Part shown: in pieces, positions 5,949 to 6,502 of the stretch
How the letters are laid out: each line of letters begins with the position of its first letter
Position numbering within the stretch: position 1 is the stretch's first letter
Assembly (NCBI GenBank): GCA_947384055.1
Contig: CANDFO010000094.1
Location: 1 to 6,502, forward strand
Source: an uncultured Flavonifractor sp.
GTDB taxonomy: Bacteria > Bacillota > Clostridia > Oscillospirales > Oscillospiraceae
Reading direction: 5' to 3'
Length of the DNA: 6,502 nt
Translations under genes and position numbers: made by a program
The notes under the pieces: model-generated
Database searches by the model: none
What the model was told of the DNA's origin: nothing
The model's input: the letters and a program-made list of their open reading frames with translations, nothing else

Positions 5949-5966
5949 CCATGTTCGCTGTGATGT

Positions 5967-6002
5967 TTAGGAAAACAGCTGCATCCGCAGCCACTTTCCT
6001 AA
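5967..6002. other. Leader hairpin upstream of the sulfotransferase-like gene
   Basis: TTAGGAAA (5967-5974) pairs with TTTCCTAA (5995-6002). After a 3x3 internal loop, GCTGC (5978-5982) pairs with GCAGC (5987-5991) around loop ATCC. It sits 13 bases after the flagellin terminator T-run and 33 bases before the start codon, so it would be in the 5' leader of any read-through transcript. No T-run follows, so it may be an RNA-stability or processing structure. Confidence 0.55.
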
Positions 6003-6015
6003 GCCCCACATGGTC

Positions 6016-6047
6016 AAAAAACGTGGGGGCGGGCAGCGCCCGCCCCC
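6016..6047 (-). terminator. Strong intrinsic terminator of the flagellin transcript
   Basis: A perfect 10-bp stem GGGGGCGGGC (6025-6034) with 6038-6047 and loop AGC. On the minus strand it is followed after three bases by six T (6021-6016). It lies 44 bases after the TAA at 6092 that I take as the original flagellin stop. The minus-strand genes downstream therefore depend on read-through or an unseen promoter. Confidence 0.85.
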
Positions 6048-6091
6048 CTTTTCGTTTCGGACTGATCGTGCTGTCAGAAGCGAACCCGCTC

Positions 6092-6122
6092 TTACTGCAG
6101 CAGCTGCAGCACGCCCTGAGGC
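6092..6122 (-). pseudogene. Detached second copy of the flagellin 3' end (with TAA stop)
   Basis: The minus strand encodes PQGVLQLLQ followed by TAA, the same last residues as the flagellin ending at 6398. Bases 6094-6122 are identical to 6400-6428 (29 of 29). Nothing upstream in this copy continues the flagellin reading frame. It is best read as the displaced original 3' end after insertion of the palindromic element, or as the remnant of a second tandem flagellin gene. Confidence 0.8.
6094..6122. repeat. 29-bp direct repeat, copy 1
   Basis: Identical to 6400-6428; the two copies start 306 bases apart and flank the palindromic element exactly. Confidence 0.9.
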
Positions 6123-6195
6123 GCGCCGTCGCAAAGTCCGCTGTGTTCGCTCCGTCCTGCGGACAGAGCTCACTGCGCTTCCTTGCTCCGGCTTT

Positions 6196-6230
6196 CCCCG
6201 GGCGACCCGCTTCGCTGGGCTCGCCCGGGG
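6196..6230. other. GC-rich hairpin A of the palindromic element
   Basis: CCCCGGGCGACCC (6196-6208) pairs with 6217-6230, bulging C6220, around loop GCTTCGCT. There is no flanking T-run. Confidence 0.75.
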
Positions 6231-6279
6231 GTCCCCGCCTAAAATCCTGCTGTTCTACCAGGCCTGCACCTCGCTTCCT

Positions 6280-6312
6280 CCAACGCGGGCCCGGCGCAGC
6301 GGGCCCCGTTGG
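6280..6312. other. GC-rich hairpin B of the palindromic element
   Basis: CCAACG (6280-6285) pairs with CGTTGG (6307-6312), and GGGCCC (6287-6292) pairs with 6301-6306, leaving a small bulge. There is no flanking T-run. Confidence 0.7.
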
Positions 6313-6379
6313 AAGATGAGGAGCAAGGCAGCTAAGCGCAGTTTTCGCCGTCAGGCGGAAACGAAGCGGCGCGTACTTT

Positions 6380-6399
6380 GCGACGAATCGCGACGAATC
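6380..6399. repeat. Tandem 10-bp repeat at the flagellin-side end of the element
   Basis: GCGACGAATC occurs twice head to tail (6380-6389, 6390-6399). The last two bases of the second unit form part of the TGA stop codon now used by the flagellin gene. Confidence 0.85.
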
Positions 6400-6502
6400 A
6401 CTGCAGCAGCTGCAGCACGCCCTGAGGCACCTGGTTGGCCTGAGCCAGCATCGCCTGGGCGGACTGGATCAGGATGTTGTTCTTGGTGTACGCCATCATC
6501 TC
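6398..6502 (-). CDS. fliC: Flagellin, C-terminal end (N-terminal part beyond window)
   Basis: The last 34 residues of a flagellin. Seen: YTKNNILIQSAQAMLAQANQ followed by VPQGVLQLLQ, the conserved C-terminal D0 helix that packs inside the filament and ends nearly every clostridial flagellin. The protein is secreted by the flagellar export apparatus and polymerises into the filament. The rest, including the variable surface domain where glycans attach, lies outside the window. Its TGA stop is formed by the junction with the palindromic element (6123-6399); a second copy of the same 3' end with a TAA stop lies 306 bases downstream. The genes that follow on the same strand look like modification genes, a common arrangement next to flagellin. 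Confidence 0.93.
   Translation of the reverse strand, partial: EMMAYTKNNILIQSAQAMLAQANQVPQGVLQLLQ
6400..6428. repeat. 29-bp direct repeat, copy 2 (inside flagellin)
   Basis: The coding copy of the 29-bp repeat; it encodes the last nine flagellin residues and part of a tenth. Confidence 0.9.

Larger units (their letters stand above)
6123..6399. mobile_element. 277-bp palindromic (MITE/REP-like) element inserted at the flagellin 3' end
   Basis: Near-terminal inverted repeat CGTCGCAAAGT (6127-6137) is matched by 6375-6385. A second pair, CTGCGCTT-CCTTGCTC (6173-6188), is matched by GAGCAAGG (6321-6328) and AAGCGCAG (6334-6341), with partial similarity between the arms in between. The core has two very stable hairpins: 6196-6230 (CCCCGGGCGACCC pairing with one bulged C) and 6280-6312 (CCAACG/CGTTGG outside GGGCCC/GGGCCC). 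No coding capacity is credible on either strand. Identical 29-bp flagellin segments on both sides look like a target or attachment-site duplication. Non-autonomous mobility is inferred; no transposase or integrase is present. Confidence 0.6.

Noticed and set aside
13..5963. Many long plus-strand open frames, up to 449 codons
   Set aside because: They lie opposite well-supported minus-strand genes, encode low-complexity Pro/Arg/His-rich peptides without recognisable motifs, and lack ribosome sites. They are shadows of GC-rich codon usage.
5951..6319. Plus-strand open frame of 122 codons over the flagellin-side element
   Set aside because: It runs through the terminator and both arms of the palindrome; its composition follows the hairpins and no start signal or protein family is visible.

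Overview
The window looks like part of a flagellin-modification locus from a motile, GC-rich clostridium. The low-GC tract inside one gene stands out against an otherwise GC-rich sequence, the Shine-Dalgarno sites are strong and AGGAGG-like, and the flagellin tail is of clostridial type. I would guess Oscillospiraceae; the family is inference. All convincing genes lie on the minus strand, so the locus reads from right to left. The long plus-strand open frames are GC-rich shadows.

Right to left: (1) the last 34 codons of a flagellin gene (6398-6502). (2) A 464-bp stretch without a gene (5934-6397). It holds a 277-bp palindromic element (6123-6399) flanked by two identical 29-bp copies of the flagellin 3' end, then the probable original flagellin terminator (6016-6047), then a leader hairpin (5967-6002). 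(3) A 666-codon gene with a sulfotransferase-like domain whose donor-binding loops are degenerate, overlapping a 35-codon ORF. (4) A 192-bp palindromic element (3616-3807) with imperfect 26-bp terminal inverted repeats and several hairpins. It provides a likely terminator for the upstream unit and perhaps a promoter for the next. (5) A tight five-gene run: APS-kinase-like protein, PHP phosphoesterase, divergent ribulose-phosphate-3-epimerase-like protein, IspD/TarI-like cytidylyltransferase, and a zinc alcohol dehydrogenase of the GatD/TarJ type that is cut by the window start.

How the genes may work together (inference): the epimerase-like protein, the polyol-phosphate dehydrogenase and the cytidylyltransferase fit synthesis of a CDP-polyol, such as CDP-ribitol or CDP-arabinitol. 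The APS kinase, the sulfotransferase-like protein and a PHP protein resembling 3',5'-nucleoside bisphosphate phosphatases fit a make-use-recycle module for a 3'-phosphorylated nucleotide donor. Two readings are possible. One is PAPS-dependent sulfation plus a separate CDP-polyol branch, both acting on flagellin or its glycan. The other is a single pathway in which the kinase 3'-phosphorylates the CDP-polyol, as a CysC-like kinase does for CDP-diphosphoramidate in Campylobacter capsule synthesis. The position next to flagellin and the degenerate sulfotransferase loops make this the most interesting part of the window.
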